Notes under the pieces: model-generated
What the model saw: only the letters and a program-made list of their open reading frames with translations
The model's database searches: none
Told to the model about the DNA's origin: nothing
Part shown: one piece after another, positions 23,704 through 32,347 of the stretch
How the letters are laid out: each line of letters opens with the position of its first letter
Numbering within the stretch: position 1 is the stretch's first letter
Translations under genes and position numbers: made by a program
Assembly: GCF_900101335.1 (NCBI RefSeq)
Contig: NZ_FNKA01000001.1
Span: 1,178,001 to 1,242,000, forward strand
DNA: 64,000 nucleotides
DNA from: Quadrisphaera sp. DSM 44207
GTDB lineage: Bacteria; Actinomycetota; Actinomycetes; Actinomycetales; Quadrisphaeraceae
Direction of reading: 5' to 3'

Positions 23704-26094
23704 ATGAGCACGGGCAGCGAGCAGGTCGGCGAGCGGTTCGCGGAGGAGGTCGCCCACGAGCAGGAGCGCGTCGACGCGCTCTACGCGCGCCTGGACGAGC
23801 TGCGGGAGCTGACCGAGCAGCGGCTGCGCGACGTGCGCCGGGCCGGGGGAGGGGGCACCCACGCGGCGCGCACCGAGCGCGACGCCTTCGCCACCCTCTA
23901 CGAGGACCGGCTCGTGCAGCTGCGGGCGGTCGAGGACCGGCTCGCGTTCGGGCGCCTGGACCTGCGCGGCGGCGCTGACCGCTACGTGGGGCGCATCGGC
24001 CTGTCCGACGAGCGCCAGGAGCCGATGCTCACCGACTGGCGCGCGCCCGCCGCCGAGCCGTTCTACCGGGCGACGGCGGCCGACCCGGGCGACGTCGTCC
24101 GCCGCCGCCACCTGACCCTGACCGGTCGGCGGGTGACGGCCCTGGAGGACGACGTCCTCGACGCCGACGCCGTGCCCGAGGGGATGGTCGTCGCGGGCGG
24201 GGGCGCCCTGCTGGCGGCCGTCACGGCGCACCGCACCGGACGCATGCGCGACATCGTCGCCACGCTGCAGGCCGAGCAGGACGAGGTGGTGCGCGCGCCG
24301 CTGCCGGGCGTGCTCGTCGTCCAGGGCGGCCCCGGCACCGGCAAGACCGCCGTCGCGCTGCACCGGGCGGCGTACCTGCTCTACGCCCACCGCGAGCGCA
24401 TCGCCCGCGCCGGCGTGCTCGTCGTCGGGCCCAACCGCGCGTTCCTGCGCTACATCGACCAGGTGCTGCCCTCCCTCGGCGAGACGGGCGTGGTGATGTC
24501 GACGGTGGGGGAGCTGCACCCCGGCGTGCGGGCGGTCGGCGTCGAGCGCGACGAGGCCGCCGCCGTCAAGGGCGACCTGCGCATGGTGCGGGTGCTCGCC
24601 GCCTCGGTGCGCCAGCGCCAGCGCACCCTGGCGGCACCGGTGCGCCTGGACGTCGAGGGCCGCACCGTGGTGCTGCGGCCCTCGGTGGTCGCCGCGGCGC
24701 GCTCCGCCGCCCGCGACGGGCGGGCGCCGCACAACACCGCCCGCACGGCCTTCGTGCGCCGGGTGCTGGGGGACCTGGTGCGCCAGCTCGCCTCCGCGCA
24801 GGGGCTGCGGCGCGACGAGGTGGACGCCGAGTCGCGGCGGGAGCTGGAGGCGGAGCTGCGGGCCTCGCCCGACGTGCGCCGCGAGGTGAACCTGCTGTGG
24901 ATGCCGCTGACCCCGACCGGGCTGCTCGCGGACCTGTACGCGCGCCCCGAGCGGCTGGCGCGGGCGGCCGAGGGCGTGCTGTCGCCCGCGGAGGCCGCGC
25001 TGTGCGCCCGCGAGCGCTCCGCGCCGTTCACGCCCGCCGACGTCCCGCTGCTCGACGAGCTTGCCGAGCTGCTCGGCGACGACGCGGACGCCGCGCGGGC
25101 GCAGTCGGCGCGGGAGGCGGCCGCCCGCGCCGAGCAGGTCGCGTACGCGCGCGGGGTGCTGGAGATGGCCGGCTCCTCCGGTGCCGGGGGGCTGCTGAGC
25201 GCCGAGGCGCTGGCGGACCGGTGGAACGCCGGGGGCCCGGACCTGACGGTGGCCGAGCGGGCGGCGGCGGACCGCACGTGGACGTACGGGCACGTGGTGG
25301 TCGACGAGGCGCAGGAGCTGTCGGCGATGGCGTGGCGGCTGCTGGCGCGCCGCTGCCCGTCGCGGTCCATGACCGTGGTGGGGGACGTCGCGCAGACCTC
25401 CAGCGCGGCCGGCGCCTCGGACTGGGAGCGCGCGCTGGCGCCGGTGCTGGGGCCGGCCGAGGGCCGGCCGCGGCCGGGGGTGGACCTGCGCCGTCCCTGG
25501 CGCCTGGCGCAGCTGACCGTCAACTACCGCACGCCGCGGCAGGTGATGGAGCTGGCCGGCGCGGTGCTGGCGGCGGCGGGCGTGAGCGCGCCGGTGCCGC
25601 GCTCGATCCGCGACGCCGACGTGCCCCCGCGCGCCGTGCGGGCGCCGGAGGCGGCCGGTGCGGCGGGCTGGCTGGGTGCCGTGGCCGCGGTGGTGCGCTC
25701 GGAGCTGGACCTGCTCGGCAGCGGCCGGATGGCGGTCGTGGCCCCGGACGACCTCGTCGGGCCCGTGCACCGGGCGCTGGTCGCGGACCTGCCGGACGGG
25801 GCGGTGCGGCGCGGGGACGACGCCGGGGACGCGCCCGTGACCGTGGCCGCGGTGGCCGAGGTGAAGGGCCTGGAGTTCGACGCCGTCGTCCTCGCCGAGC
25901 CCGCGGGGGTGCTGGCGCAGTCCGCGCGCGGCGCCAACGACCTGTACGTGGCGCTGACCCGGCCGACGCAGCGGCTGGTCGTCGTCTCGGCGGCGCAGCT
26001 GCCGGCCGGGCTCGACGTCCTCGCCGAGGAGGGTGCCGAGGAGGGTGCCGAGCCTCGCGCCGTCGACCCCGACGCCGTGGCGCCCGTGCCCTAG
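23704..26094 (+). CDS. helD: HelD-like UvrD/Rep-type helicase
   Basis: 796-residue superfamily 1 ATPase. Long N-terminal coiled-coil region (about 1-65), then the HelD-typical YVGRIGLSDERQEPMLTDWRAP block. Walker A is GGPGTGKTAVALHRAAYLL near 206-224, Walker B VVVDEAQELSAM near 530, and the late motif VAEVKGLEFDAVVL near 720. HelD proteins remove stalled RNA polymerase from DNA, and actinobacterial ones can give rifampicin tolerance. The ATG start has GGGGGAGG upstream. A short tandem EEGAEEGAE sits near the C terminus. It is divergent from parA. It may belong with the core genome rather than with the partition locus. Confidence 0.88.
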   Translation: MSTGSEQVGERFAEEVAHEQERVDALYARLDELRELTEQRLRDVRRAGGGGTHAARTERDAFATLYEDRLVQLRAVEDRLAFGRLDLRGGADRYVGRIGLSDERQEPMLTDWRAPAAEPFYRATAADPGDVVRRRHLTLTGRRVTALEDDVLDADAVPEGMVVAGGGALLAAVTAHRTGRMRDIVATLQAEQDEVVRAPLPGVLVVQGGPGTGKTAVALHRAAYLLYAHRERIARAGVLVVGPNRAFLRYIDQVLPSLGETGVVMSTVGELHPGVRAVGVERDEAAAVKGDLRMVRVLAASVRQRQRTLAAPVRLDVEGRTVVLRPSVVAAARSAARDGRAPHNTARTAFVRRVLGDLVRQLASAQGLRRDEVDAESRRELEAELRASPDVRREVNLLWMPLTPTGLLADLYARPERLARAAEGVLSPAEAALCARERSAPFTPADVPLLDELAELLGDDADAARAQSAREAAARAEQVAYARGVLEMAGSSGAGGLLSAEALADRWNAGGPDLTVAERAAADRTWTYGHVVVDEAQELSAMAWRLLARRCPSRSMTVVGDVAQTSSAAGASDWERALAPVLGPAEGRPRPGVDLRRPWRLAQLTVNYRTPRQVMELAGAVLAAAGVSAPVPRSIRDADVPPRAVRAPEAAGAAGWLGAVAAVVRSELDLLGSGRMAVVAPDDLVGPVHRALVADLPDGAVRRGDDAGDAPVTVAAVAEVKGLEFDAVVLAEPAGVLAQSARGANDLYVALTRPTQRLVVVSAAQLPAGLDVLAEEGAEEGAEPRAVDPDAVAPVP

Positions 26095-26140
26095 GCGCCC
26101 GGGGGAGTCGCCGGCCGGCCCGCGCTCACCCGGCCCGGGT

Positions 26141-27229
26141 TCAGCGGTGCACGCGGGCCTGGGCGACCAGGGGGCACTCGAAGGGGTCGCGCGCGCCGAG
26201 GCCGACGCGGTTGAGGTAGCGCACCACGATCCGGTAGGAGTCGAACAGCCCGGTCTGGGTGTAGGGGATGCCGTTGCGGCGGCAGTACTCCTGCACCACG
26301 GGCGCCGCCCGGCGCAGGTTCGGCCGCGGCATGCTCGGGAAGAGGTGGTGCTCGACCTGGTAGTTCAGCCCGCCCATCGCCACGTCCACGAAGCGGCCGC
26401 CGCGGATGTTGCGGGACGTCAGCACCTGGCGGCGCAGGAAGTCCACGGTCGTCTCGCGACCGATGATCGCCATGCCCTTGTGGTTCGGGGCGAAGGAGGC
26501 CCCCATGTAGAGGCCGAACAGGCCCAGCTGCACGCCGAGGAAGGCGAGGGCCTTGCCGGGGCTGAGGACGAGGAAGACCATCGCCAGGTAGCCGCCGAGG
26601 CGGGTGAGCACCAGCGTCATCTCGGTCCAGCGGCGCTTGACGGGACGGCGGCCGAAGATCCGCTTCAGGCCCTGGGCGTGCAGGTTCAGGCCTTCGAGGA
26701 GCAGCAGGGGGAAGAAGAGCCACCCCTGGCGGGCGGTGAACCAGCCGCGCAGGCCGGTGCGGCGCCCGGTGGCGGCCTCGGGGGTGAACGACAGGACGCC
26801 GGACTCGATGTCCGGGTCCTTGCCGACCTTGTTGGGGTTGCCGTGGTGCTTGGTGTGCTTGTTCGTCCACCAGTCCACGCTCATGCCGGCGAGGCCGTTG
26901 GCGATGATCAGGGACGTCCACTCGTTCCACTTGCCGGAGACGAAGATCTGCCGGTGGGCGGCGTCGTGGCCCAGGAACGCCACCTGGGTGAGCGCGACGG
27001 CGAGCAGCGCGGCCACGACCAGCTGCCACCAGGAGTCGCCGAGCAGGACGTGCGTGGTGACCAGGGCCGTCAGGACGACCACGGCGCCGATCATCTTCGA
27101 CCAGTACAGGCCGTACCGGCGGCGCATGAGCCCCAGCCTCTGCACCTCCCCGGAGAGCTCCGCGAACGCGGTCTGCTGGCGGGGGGTGCTGGCGCGCGCG
27201 GTGGCGCGCACGGAGGGGGAGAGGCTCAC
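26141..27229 (-). CDS. Membrane fatty acid desaturase
   Basis: 362 residues with the three histidine boxes of the delta-6/acyl-lipid desaturase class: HDAAH (88-92), HTKHH (125-129) and QVEHH (291-295). Two pairs of membrane segments lie between them. It would add a double bond to acyl chains using oxygen and an electron donor. There is no fused cytochrome b5 domain. GTG 27229 has AAGGA at six bases. It lies 147 bases downstream of oleD on the same strand, so it may supply unsaturated chains or simply sit beside the olefin genes. Confidence 0.9.
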   Translation of the reverse strand: MSLSPSVRATARASTPRQQTAFAELSGEVQRLGLMRRRYGLYWSKMIGAVVVLTALVTTHVLLGDSWWQLVVAALLAVALTQVAFLGHDAAHRQIFVSGKWNEWTSLIIANGLAGMSVDWWTNKHTKHHGNPNKVGKDPDIESGVLSFTPEAATGRRTGLRGWFTARQGWLFFPLLLLEGLNLHAQGLKRIFGRRPVKRRWTEMTLVLTRLGGYLAMVFLVLSPGKALAFLGVQLGLFGLYMGASFAPNHKGMAIIGRETTVDFLRRQVLTSRNIRGGRFVDVAMGGLNYQVEHHLFPSMPRPNLRRAAPVVQEYCRRNGIPYTQTGLFDSYRIVVRYLNRVGLGARDPFECPLVAQARVHR

Positions 27230-27376
27230 GCACTGTCCTTCGGCTGGTCCTCGGCTGCACCGGCGCAGCCACGACGGACCGCCGGGGCGGCCCGGTGAGG
27301 AGGTTGCTGGGGTCGCAGCGTCTCACGGGGTCCGGCGGGGCGCGACACCGCGCCCGCGCGCCCCGGGTCGGCGCGC

Positions 27377-28387
27377 TCAGGCGCCGGGGTCCCCGTGGCG
27401 GCGGTGGTGCGCCGCCAGGCGGGCGAAGCCCTCGTCGAGGTCGGTGCGCGGCGCCCACCGCAGCGCCTCGCGCGTGCGGCGCTGGTCGAACCAGTGGGCC
27501 GTGCCGAGCTGCTCGGCGAGGAAGCGCGTCAGCGGCGGGTCCTCCTGGCCCAGCCGGGTGCCCGCCGCGCGCAGCAGCGTCCACAGCGCCTCCACGAGCC
27601 CGCCCGCCGCGCGCGCCACGGGCAGCGGCACCTGCCGCGACGGCGGCGGGGCGCCTCCGGCCAGGGCCATCCGGGAGAGGAGCTCGGCCACCGTGCGCGG
27701 CTGGCCGCTGGAGACGACGAAGGCCCGCCCGTGCACGCCGTCGTCGGCGGCGCGGTCGAGGGCCGCGACGATCGCGGCGGCGGCGTCCTCGATCCAGGTG
27801 GTGTCGATGAGCGCGGCGCCGTCGCCGACGACGACCATGCGCCCGCGCCGCGCCTGGGTGACCACGCGCTCGACGAGCTGGGTGTCCCCGGGCCCCCACA
27901 CCACGTGCGGGCGCACGGCCACCACGGCGAAGCCCGGCGCGTCCGCCGCGAGCGCCACCAGCTCCGCGGCCGCCTTCGTGCGCGCGTAGGGCCCGCGGGC
28001 GTGCTGCGGGTCGGCCGGGTCGGCGCCCGCCCCCACCAGCGCCGTGCCGGTGTGCGCCACCGAGGGCGAGGAGACCTGCACGAAGCGGCGCGCGCCCGCC
28101 CGGCGGGCCGCCTCGAGCACCGCCCGGGTGCCCTCGACGTTGACCGCGACGTACTCCGCCTCGGGGCCCGAGAGGGCCACCTTCGCCGCGAGGTGCACGA
28201 CGGCGTCCGCGCCGTCCGCCGCCCGGGCGACGACGTCGGCGTCGGCGAGGGAGCCGCGCACGTCCCGCGCCTCCGCGACGCCGCTGGGGCGCCGCTGCAG
28301 GGTGGTCACGTCGTCGCCGCGGGCCACCAGGGCGGCGGCCACGGCCCCGCCGAGGAGCCCGCTGGCCCCGGTCACGAGCACCTTCAC
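27377..28387 (-). CDS. oleD: OleD: 2-alkyl-3-oxoalkanoate reductase of olefin synthesis
   Basis: NAD(P)-dependent short-chain-type reductase of 336 residues. It begins VKVLVTGASGLLGGAV (dinucleotide site), has the YARTK active-site Tyr/Lys pair near residue 145, VRPHVVWGPGD and a C-terminal ALRWAPRTDLDEGF typical of sterol-dehydrogenase-like epimerases. In the Ole pathway OleD reduces the beta-keto acid made by OleA to the beta-hydroxy acid. The start is GTG 28387, with GAGGAG upstream. It is the third gene of oleA-oleBC-oleD, 73 bases after oleBC. Assignment rests on motifs plus operon. Confidence 0.87.
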   Translation of the reverse strand: MKVLVTGASGLLGGAVAAALVARGDDVTTLQRRPSGVAEARDVRGSLADADVVARAADGADAVVHLAAKVALSGPEAEYVAVNVEGTRAVLEAARRAGARRFVQVSSPSVAHTGTALVGAGADPADPQHARGPYARTKAAAELVALAADAPGFAVVAVRPHVVWGPGDTQLVERVVTQARRGRMVVVGDGAALIDTTWIEDAAAAIVAALDRAADDGVHGRAFVVSSGQPRTVAELLSRMALAGGAPPPSRQVPLPVARAAGGLVEALWTLLRAAGTRLGQEDPPLTRFLAEQLGTAHWFDQRRTREALRWAPRTDLDEGFARLAAHHRRHGDPGA

Positions 28388-28460
28388 GCGCGGCTCCTCA
28401 CGGTCGGGTCGTTGCGGTCGGGTCGTTCTCGTCGGGTCCGCTGGTCGGGCCGGCCGGTGG

Positions 28461-31187
28461 TCAGGGCCGGGTGCTCGCGGGCGCCTCGCCCGCGAGCACC
28501 CGCGCGGCCCAGGCGGCCACCCGCGTGCGGTCCACCTTCGAGCGGTGGCGCACGTCCGTGGGCAGCCGGTCGACGACGAGCACCGCCGCGACCGGCACCC
28601 CCGCGACCGCGCGCACGGCGTCCAGCAGGTCCAGCGGCGCCAGGCCGGGCGGCGCGGCCGCGCCACCTCCGGCACCGCCGGCGGCCTCGAGCACGACGAC
28701 GGCCTGCTGCGCGCCCACCGGCCCGACGCCGACGACGGCGGCGCGCGCGACGGCGTCCAGCTGCTGCACGCGCTGCTCCGGCCCCACGGGCGTGAGCGCG
28801 CCGCCGGCTGTGGTCAGCACGTGCGCCAGGCGCCCCTCGACCCACAGGCGCCCCTCGACGTCGAGGTGGCCGACGTCGCCGGTGCGGTGCCAGCCCGGGT
28901 CGCGCGCGCTGGCGCGCTGGACGTCCCACAGCTGGTCGTAGCGCTCCTTCACGTGCGGGGCGCGCACCGCGACCTCCCCGGTGACCTCGGGGACGTCGGT
29001 CAGGGCGCCGCTGGGCACGGCCTCCTCGTCCAGCGGGGCGATCGCGACCTCGGCGCCGGGCACCGGGCGCCCGACGAGGACGCCGTCCCCGGGCCCGGCG
29101 GCCAGCAGCTCGTCGAGGGTGACGTCGGTGACCGGCAGGGCCTCCGTCATGCCGTACGGCGTGCGCGCGGTCGCGGCGGGCAGCACCTCGCGCACGCGCA
29201 GCAGCAGGTCCACGCCCACCGGGGCCCCGGCGGACAGCAGCGTGCGCACCCGCGCGAGCTCCTGCCGCTGCGCGGGCGAGAGCGCCGCCGCCGTGGCGAC
29301 GACGTTGGCCAGGGCGGCGGGGGAGGCGAAGACGATCTCGGCGCCGATCGCCGCGACGGCGTCGGCCAGCGCCGCCGCCGTCAGCGTCGACGGCTTCGTC
29401 ACGTCCGTCTCGGGCACCGCGGAGGTGGCGCCCAGGGACGGCGCGAACAGCGCGAAGGGCGCGAACGCCGCCACGAACGGCGCCGACGGGCCGACGCCGT
29501 AGGTGGCGGCGAGGACGTCGCGCACCCCCTCCAGCTGGCGGTGCAGGTACACCACGCCCTTGGCGGGGCCGGTGGACCCGGAGGTGAAGAGCACCGCGGC
29601 CTCGGCGTCCTGCGCCGGAGCGGGCGGCAGCTGCCGCCCGGCGGCCAGCGCGCGGCGGCCGCGGTCGGCGACGTCGTCCAGGTGCTCGGCCGCGCCGAGC
29701 GCCTCGACGGTGCGGCGCCCACCCGCGACCGCGCCGACCGCGGTGCGCCGGCCGGGCCAGCGCAGGGCCCGCGCGGCCAGCAGCCCGCGCCGCTCGGCCA
29801 TGACGTGGTCGGGCGCCGCGCCGCGCACCGCGCGCGAGAGCCCGCGCAGGCCCAGGCCGGCGTCGGCGACGACGACGACCGCCCCGATGCGCAGGCAGGC
29901 GTAGAACAGGGCCGTCAGGTCCGGCCCCGGCGGCACGAGCAGGGAGACCCGCTGCCCGGGCCGCACCCCGCCCTCGAGCAGCCCGGCGGCGACCTCGTCG
30001 ACGCGCGCGGCCAGCCCGCGCCACGTCGTCGTCGACGGCGGGCGCCCGGGGTGCAGCTGGACGACGGCCGGCGCGTCCTCGTGCGCCCGCTCGGCGACGG
30101 CGGCGCCCATGGGCCGGCGCGAGGCCGGCTCGGGGGCGGCGGCGCCCGCCGTGCGCGGCGGGGCGTCCACGGGCGCGGGACGGCGGTGCCGGGGCGCGCC
30201 CGTGCCGCCCGCGCGCCCCGCACCCACCGGCAGGGCCGCGAGCCAGCGGGTCAGCACGCCGGCGACGTCGGCGTCCTCGGAGACCAGGTGCCCGGCCCCC
30301 TCGAAGCGGTGCACGTCGCCGTGCGGCAGGCGGGCGCGCAGGTCGCGCAGGTACCGCTCCTGGAACACCGGGTCGGCCGCGCCCCACAGCAGCAGCGAGG
30401 GCACGTCGCCCGAGGCGCCCAGGCCGGCCAGCCCGGCGGACACCTCCTCCAGCGCGGGGCGGCTGGGGTGGTCGGCGCCGGCGGGGACGTCCGCGACGAA
30501 CGCCCCGATCCCGCCGCGCCGCCCGGCGCCGCGGTAGGGCGCCAGGTACGCCGCCCGCACGTCGTCCGGCAGCGGGCGCTGCGCCGTCGCGAGGGTGGAG
30601 AGCAGGAACGCCGGCGTGGTGACGGTGGCGGTGCGCAGCACGGGCGGGGCGGTGAACAGGCGCAGGGTGAGCGGGATCACCTCCCCGCTCGGGTGGTCGA
30701 CCGCGGTGTTGAGCAGCACCAGGCCGCTCAGCGCGCTGCGGTGGGCCACCGCCCAGCCGGCGCTGATCACCCCGCCCCAGTCGTGGCCCAGGGAGACCAG
30801 CGGCGCGCCGTCGGCGTCCGGGCCCGTCAGGCCGAGCGCGTCGGTGAGGCGGCCGAGGTCGTCGACGCGGCGGGCCAGGCGCCGCCGGGTGCCGGTGCGC
30901 TCGGAGAAGCCCATGTCGAGCTGGTCGACGGCGACGACGCGCCAGCCGACCTGCGCGGCCTGCGCGAGCGCGCCGCGCCACAGGTAGGACCAGGTCGGGT
31001 TGCCGTGCACCGCCAGCACGGTGCCGACCGGGTCGGCGCCCGTCGCGGCGCGCACCGCCTGCGCGCCGTCGAGCAGGTGCCAGGTGCGGCGCGCGCCGTC
31101 GGCGTCGACCACCTGCACCAGCCGGGACCACGAGGGGTCCAGGCCGGTCAGGCCTTCGGGGGGGAGCGCCGCGGGGGCGCGGGTCAC
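28461..31187 (-). CDS. oleBC: OleBC fusion: beta-lactone decarboxylase plus beta-lactone synthetase
   Basis: 908-residue fusion. Residues 1-320 are an alpha/beta hydrolase of the haloalkane-dehalogenase type, with HGNPTWSYLWR, nucleophile Asp136 in GHDWGG, and His300 in EGAGH; this is the OleB part, which decarboxylates the beta-lactone to the alkene. A Pro/Ala linker (320-365) leads to an AMP-binding enzyme with FTSGSTGPAKG (534-544), TPYGMTEALPVTD and HRTGDVGHLD, the OleC part that closes the beta-lactone. Fused OleBC is known in Micrococcus and other Actinobacteria. GTG 31187 overlaps the oleA stop (GTGA). Confidence 0.92.
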   Translation of the reverse strand: MTRAPAALPPEGLTGLDPSWSRLVQVVDADGARRTWHLLDGAQAVRAATGADPVGTVLAVHGNPTWSYLWRGALAQAAQVGWRVVAVDQLDMGFSERTGTRRRLARRVDDLGRLTDALGLTGPDADGAPLVSLGHDWGGVISAGWAVAHRSALSGLVLLNTAVDHPSGEVIPLTLRLFTAPPVLRTATVTTPAFLLSTLATAQRPLPDDVRAAYLAPYRGAGRRGGIGAFVADVPAGADHPSRPALEEVSAGLAGLGASGDVPSLLLWGAADPVFQERYLRDLRARLPHGDVHRFEGAGHLVSEDADVAGVLTRWLAALPVGAGRAGGTGAPRHRRPAPVDAPPRTAGAAAPEPASRRPMGAAVAERAHEDAPAVVQLHPGRPPSTTTWRGLAARVDEVAAGLLEGGVRPGQRVSLLVPPGPDLTALFYACLRIGAVVVVADAGLGLRGLSRAVRGAAPDHVMAERRGLLAARALRWPGRRTAVGAVAGGRRTVEALGAAEHLDDVADRGRRALAAGRQLPPAPAQDAEAAVLFTSGSTGPAKGVVYLHRQLEGVRDVLAATYGVGPSAPFVAAFAPFALFAPSLGATSAVPETDVTKPSTLTAAALADAVAAIGAEIVFASPAALANVVATAAALSPAQRQELARVRTLLSAGAPVGVDLLLRVREVLPAATARTPYGMTEALPVTDVTLDELLAAGPGDGVLVGRPVPGAEVAIAPLDEEAVPSGALTDVPEVTGEVAVRAPHVKERYDQLWDVQRASARDPGWHRTGDVGHLDVEGRLWVEGRLAHVLTTAGGALTPVGPEQRVQQLDAVARAAVVGVGPVGAQQAVVVLEAAGGAGGGAAAPPGLAPLDLLDAVRAVAGVPVAAVLVVDRLPTDVRHRSKVDRTRVAAWAARVLAGEAPASTRP

Positions 31188-32209
31188 CAGCGGATCTCGC
31201 AGAAGGCGGTGTTCAGGCCGGAGCCGACACCCATGCACAGCACGCGGTCGCCCGGCACGAGGCTGCCGACCTCGCGGGCGAGGGTCATCGGCAGCGCCGC
31301 GGACCCGGTGTTGCCGAGGAAGGGGAAGGTCAAGGGCGTCTTGGCGCGGTCCAGGCCCATGCGCTGGATCATCGCCTTGGTGTGCACCGAGGAGACCTGG
31401 TGGAGGATGTAGCGGGCCACGCCGGTGGCCCAGCCCCACTCCTCCTTGGCCTCGTCGAAGGCGGCGCCGAGCAGCTCCACGCCCTCCTCGAGCAGACCGC
31501 GGGAGTCGGCCACCATGCGGCCGAGCTTGCCCACGCACAGCCCGTGGTGCTGGGTGGCCGAGCGCACCACGCCCCCGACCACGCGGTGGCCCTCGGGGTG
31601 GTCCTCGGCGCGGCCCAGCACCGCGGCCACGGCGCCGGAGCCCAGGGTCAGGCTCGCGAACTGCTCGAGGTAGTCCTGCTTCGTGGTCGCGGAGGAGTTC
31701 AGCCGCGCGATGGTGTCCTCGATGGTGCTGCGCGAGTCCTCGGCGCTGACGACGACGGCGTGGCGCACCTGGCCCGCGTCGATCATGGCCGTGGCGGTCT
31801 GCAGGCCGTTGACGAAGCCCAGGCACGCGTTGGTGATGTCGAAGTTCATCGCCGAGGACGGCAGGGCCATGGCGTCGTGCACCTGCACCGACACCGCAGG
31901 CTCCAGGTGGGGCCGGGTGATCGAGGTGTTGATGAGCACGCCCACGTCGTCGGGGTCGACACCGGCCTCGGACAGCGCCTTGGACCCGGCCGTCGCCGCG
32001 GCCTCGGCCAGGGAGGCGTCCTCGGGGTACCAGCGCCGCTCGTCGATGCCCGCGACGCGCTGGAGCAGGCCCGGACGCAGCTTGAGGCGCTTGATCGTCT
32101 CCGCCATCCGCTCGTCGATCTCCGCGGAGGTGACCACCACGGGAGCCTCGATCCCGTGGATGGACAGCAGCGCGGTGTTGGCGGCCCGGTAGCTGGTGTT
32201 GCCGTTCAC
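31184..32209 (-). CDS. oleA: OleA: thiolase-like head-to-head acyl condensing enzyme
   Basis: 341 residues, thiolase superfamily. It joins two acyl-CoAs head to head to form a beta-keto acid, the first step to long-chain olefins. Catalytic Cys129 lies in DITNACLGFVNG, the His in YILHQVSSVH and the Asn in FLGNTGSAALP, the same Cys-His-Asn set as known OleA. The upstream frame is open, but GTG 32209 is preferred: an AGAGGG site precedes it and NGNTSYR begins the conserved part. First gene of the olefin operon, with 138 bases to the neighbouring gene for a promoter. Confidence 0.92.
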   Translation of the reverse strand: MNGNTSYRAANTALLSIHGIEAPVVVTSAEIDERMAETIKRLKLRPGLLQRVAGIDERRWYPEDASLAEAAATAGSKALSEAGVDPDDVGVLINTSITRPHLEPAVSVQVHDAMALPSSAMNFDITNACLGFVNGLQTATAMIDAGQVRHAVVVSAEDSRSTIEDTIARLNSSATTKQDYLEQFASLTLGSGAVAAVLGRAEDHPEGHRVVGGVVRSATQHHGLCVGKLGRMVADSRGLLEEGVELLGAAFDEAKEEWGWATGVARYILHQVSSVHTKAMIQRMGLDRAKTPLTFPFLGNTGSAALPMTLAREVGSLVPGDRVLCMGVGSGLNTAFCEIRW

Positions 32210-32347
32210 GTAGCCCTCTTCCTCGACGCCAGAGCACCGCAGGCTAACCGGAGGCGGCCGTGATCGCCCGCGGCGAGGCCCCGCACCGCCATCTGCCCAC
32301 GGTGCGCTGCGCCGCACTCACGCACGGTCACCGGACGGCGGCTGGTC

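Noticed and set aside
28461-31187. OleB and OleC as two genes split by a frameshift
   Set aside because: The frame is open throughout with a sensible linker, and OleBC fusions are known in Actinobacteria.
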